Source of the DNA: G965212025 sp965215765
GTDB taxonomy: Bacteria > Pseudomonadota > Gammaproteobacteria > Poriferisulfidales > Oxydemutatoraceae
Assembly (NCBI GenBank): GCA_965215765.1
Contig: OZ244118.1
Coordinates: 2,728,001-2,792,000 of the forward strand
Length of the DNA: 64,000 nt
Direction: 5' to 3'
A program made the position numbers and the translations under genes. Each line of letters opens with the position of its first letter. Within the stretch, counting starts at the first letter, position 1. Of the stretch, positions 63,767 through 64,000 are shown piece after piece. The notes beneath the pieces are model-generated. The model was not told the DNA's origin, made no database searches, and worked only from the letters and a program-made list of their open reading frames with translations.

Positions 63767-64000
63767 CTATTCCTCGTACTTAATCTCGAACTTGCCGCCA
63801 GGCATATGCGGCACACCCCAGACGGCCACTTCACGGATGTAGGGCTTGGGATGCTGTGGATCGTCGCTTTCGATCTCGCGTGCAAGTCGGTGCCCTTCGA
63901 AGGTCGCGTCGGCCATCAGTTTGGGCGCCCAGGCGTCACCGATCAGGTACACGCCCTTGATGTCGTTGTCCGCCCACTCGTCCTTGCGCGCCTTGAGGCC
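63767..64000 (-). CDS. dgcA: DgcA dimethylglycine demethylase subunit, 3' end
   Basis: Partial; the gene runs past the right edge. The visible C-terminus (DIKGVYLIGDAWAPKLMADA, then IRE and WGVPHMPGGKFEIKYEE) fits the NADH:flavin-oxidoreductase/dimethylglycine demethylase family DgcA. Its order with dgcB and etfAB is that of the betaine-degradation cluster. The 175 bp to dgcB hold no gene. Confidence 0.85.
   Translation of the reverse strand, partial: GLKARKDEWADNDIKGVYLIGDAWAPKLMADATFEGHRLAREIESDDPQHPKPYIREVAVWGVPHMPGGKFEIKYEE

Overview
The window reads as a chromosomal segment of a free-living or host-associated, probably marine, gammaproteobacterium. Support comes from a six-gene Na+-translocating NADH:quinone reductase (nqrABCDEF), a type II secretion operon with the GspA/GspB pair, a GatCAB amidotransferase, a tRNA-Pro(CGG), and a dimethylglycine/glycine-betaine catabolism cluster of the Pseudomonas type (etfB-etfA, dgcB, dgcA). 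Taxonomy is inferred from gene content only; there is no rRNA here.

Layout. 0-1.3 kb: a bufferin-type metallophore (bufA1) between a redoxin gene and a broken copy of that redoxin's tail. 1.6-6.1 kb: two small ORFs, then metK, ahcY and prmC; the first small ORF begins with a copy of the metK leader. 6.1-10.8 kb (minus): gatB, gatA, gatC, with a 1.6-kb array of 143-bp repeats between gatC and gatA. 11.3-14.5 kb: an aminotransferase, a J-domain membrane protein, moaA. 14.7-17.1 kb: a tandem pair of unknown paralogues. 17.5-18.7 kb: tRNA-Pro and a retropepsin-like protease with an amber codon in its N-terminal anchor. 19-29.3 kb: O-antigen ligase/TPR protein and gspC-D-A-B-E-F. 29.4-30.6 kb: a higB/higA toxin-antitoxin pair split by a monooxygenase-like gene. 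30.6-42.2 kb: a tightly coupled nine-gene minus-strand operon (TolQ/ExbB-like channel, two membrane-anchored VWA proteins, a possible actin/Hsp70-fold protein, a PEGA-FGE protein, a lipoprotein, two further exported proteins and a repeat protein) followed by an array built from its last gene's 3' end. 42.4-49.5 kb: nqrABCDEF and a second FGE-domain protein. 49.9-54.8 kb: a CDP-alcohol phosphatidyltransferase, then pyrB, an inactive-type dihydroorotase, pyrK and yggS. 54.8-55.9 kb: an array of yggS tails. 56-64 kb (minus): a DMT-type transporter, etfA, etfB, an LRV-repeat protein, another array, dgcB and the 3' end of dgcA.

Two things stand out. First, the nine-gene TolQ/VWA/PEGA-FGE operon looks like an energised envelope machine with no effector of a known kind, and it carries two long homopolymer tracts. 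Second, the window repeatedly shows tandem amplification of DNA at gene edges. Units of 99, 143, 241, 279 and 301 bp, plus larger 813- and 1001-bp duplications, each include one end of a gene plus adjacent intergenic DNA. The intact gene is preserved at one side and the partial copies stay open-reading. This seems to be a property of the genome rather than of one locus.

Base composition looks more G+C-rich to the eye from about 56.1 kb onward. That right-hand block may have a different history, although it contains the same kind of repeat array.
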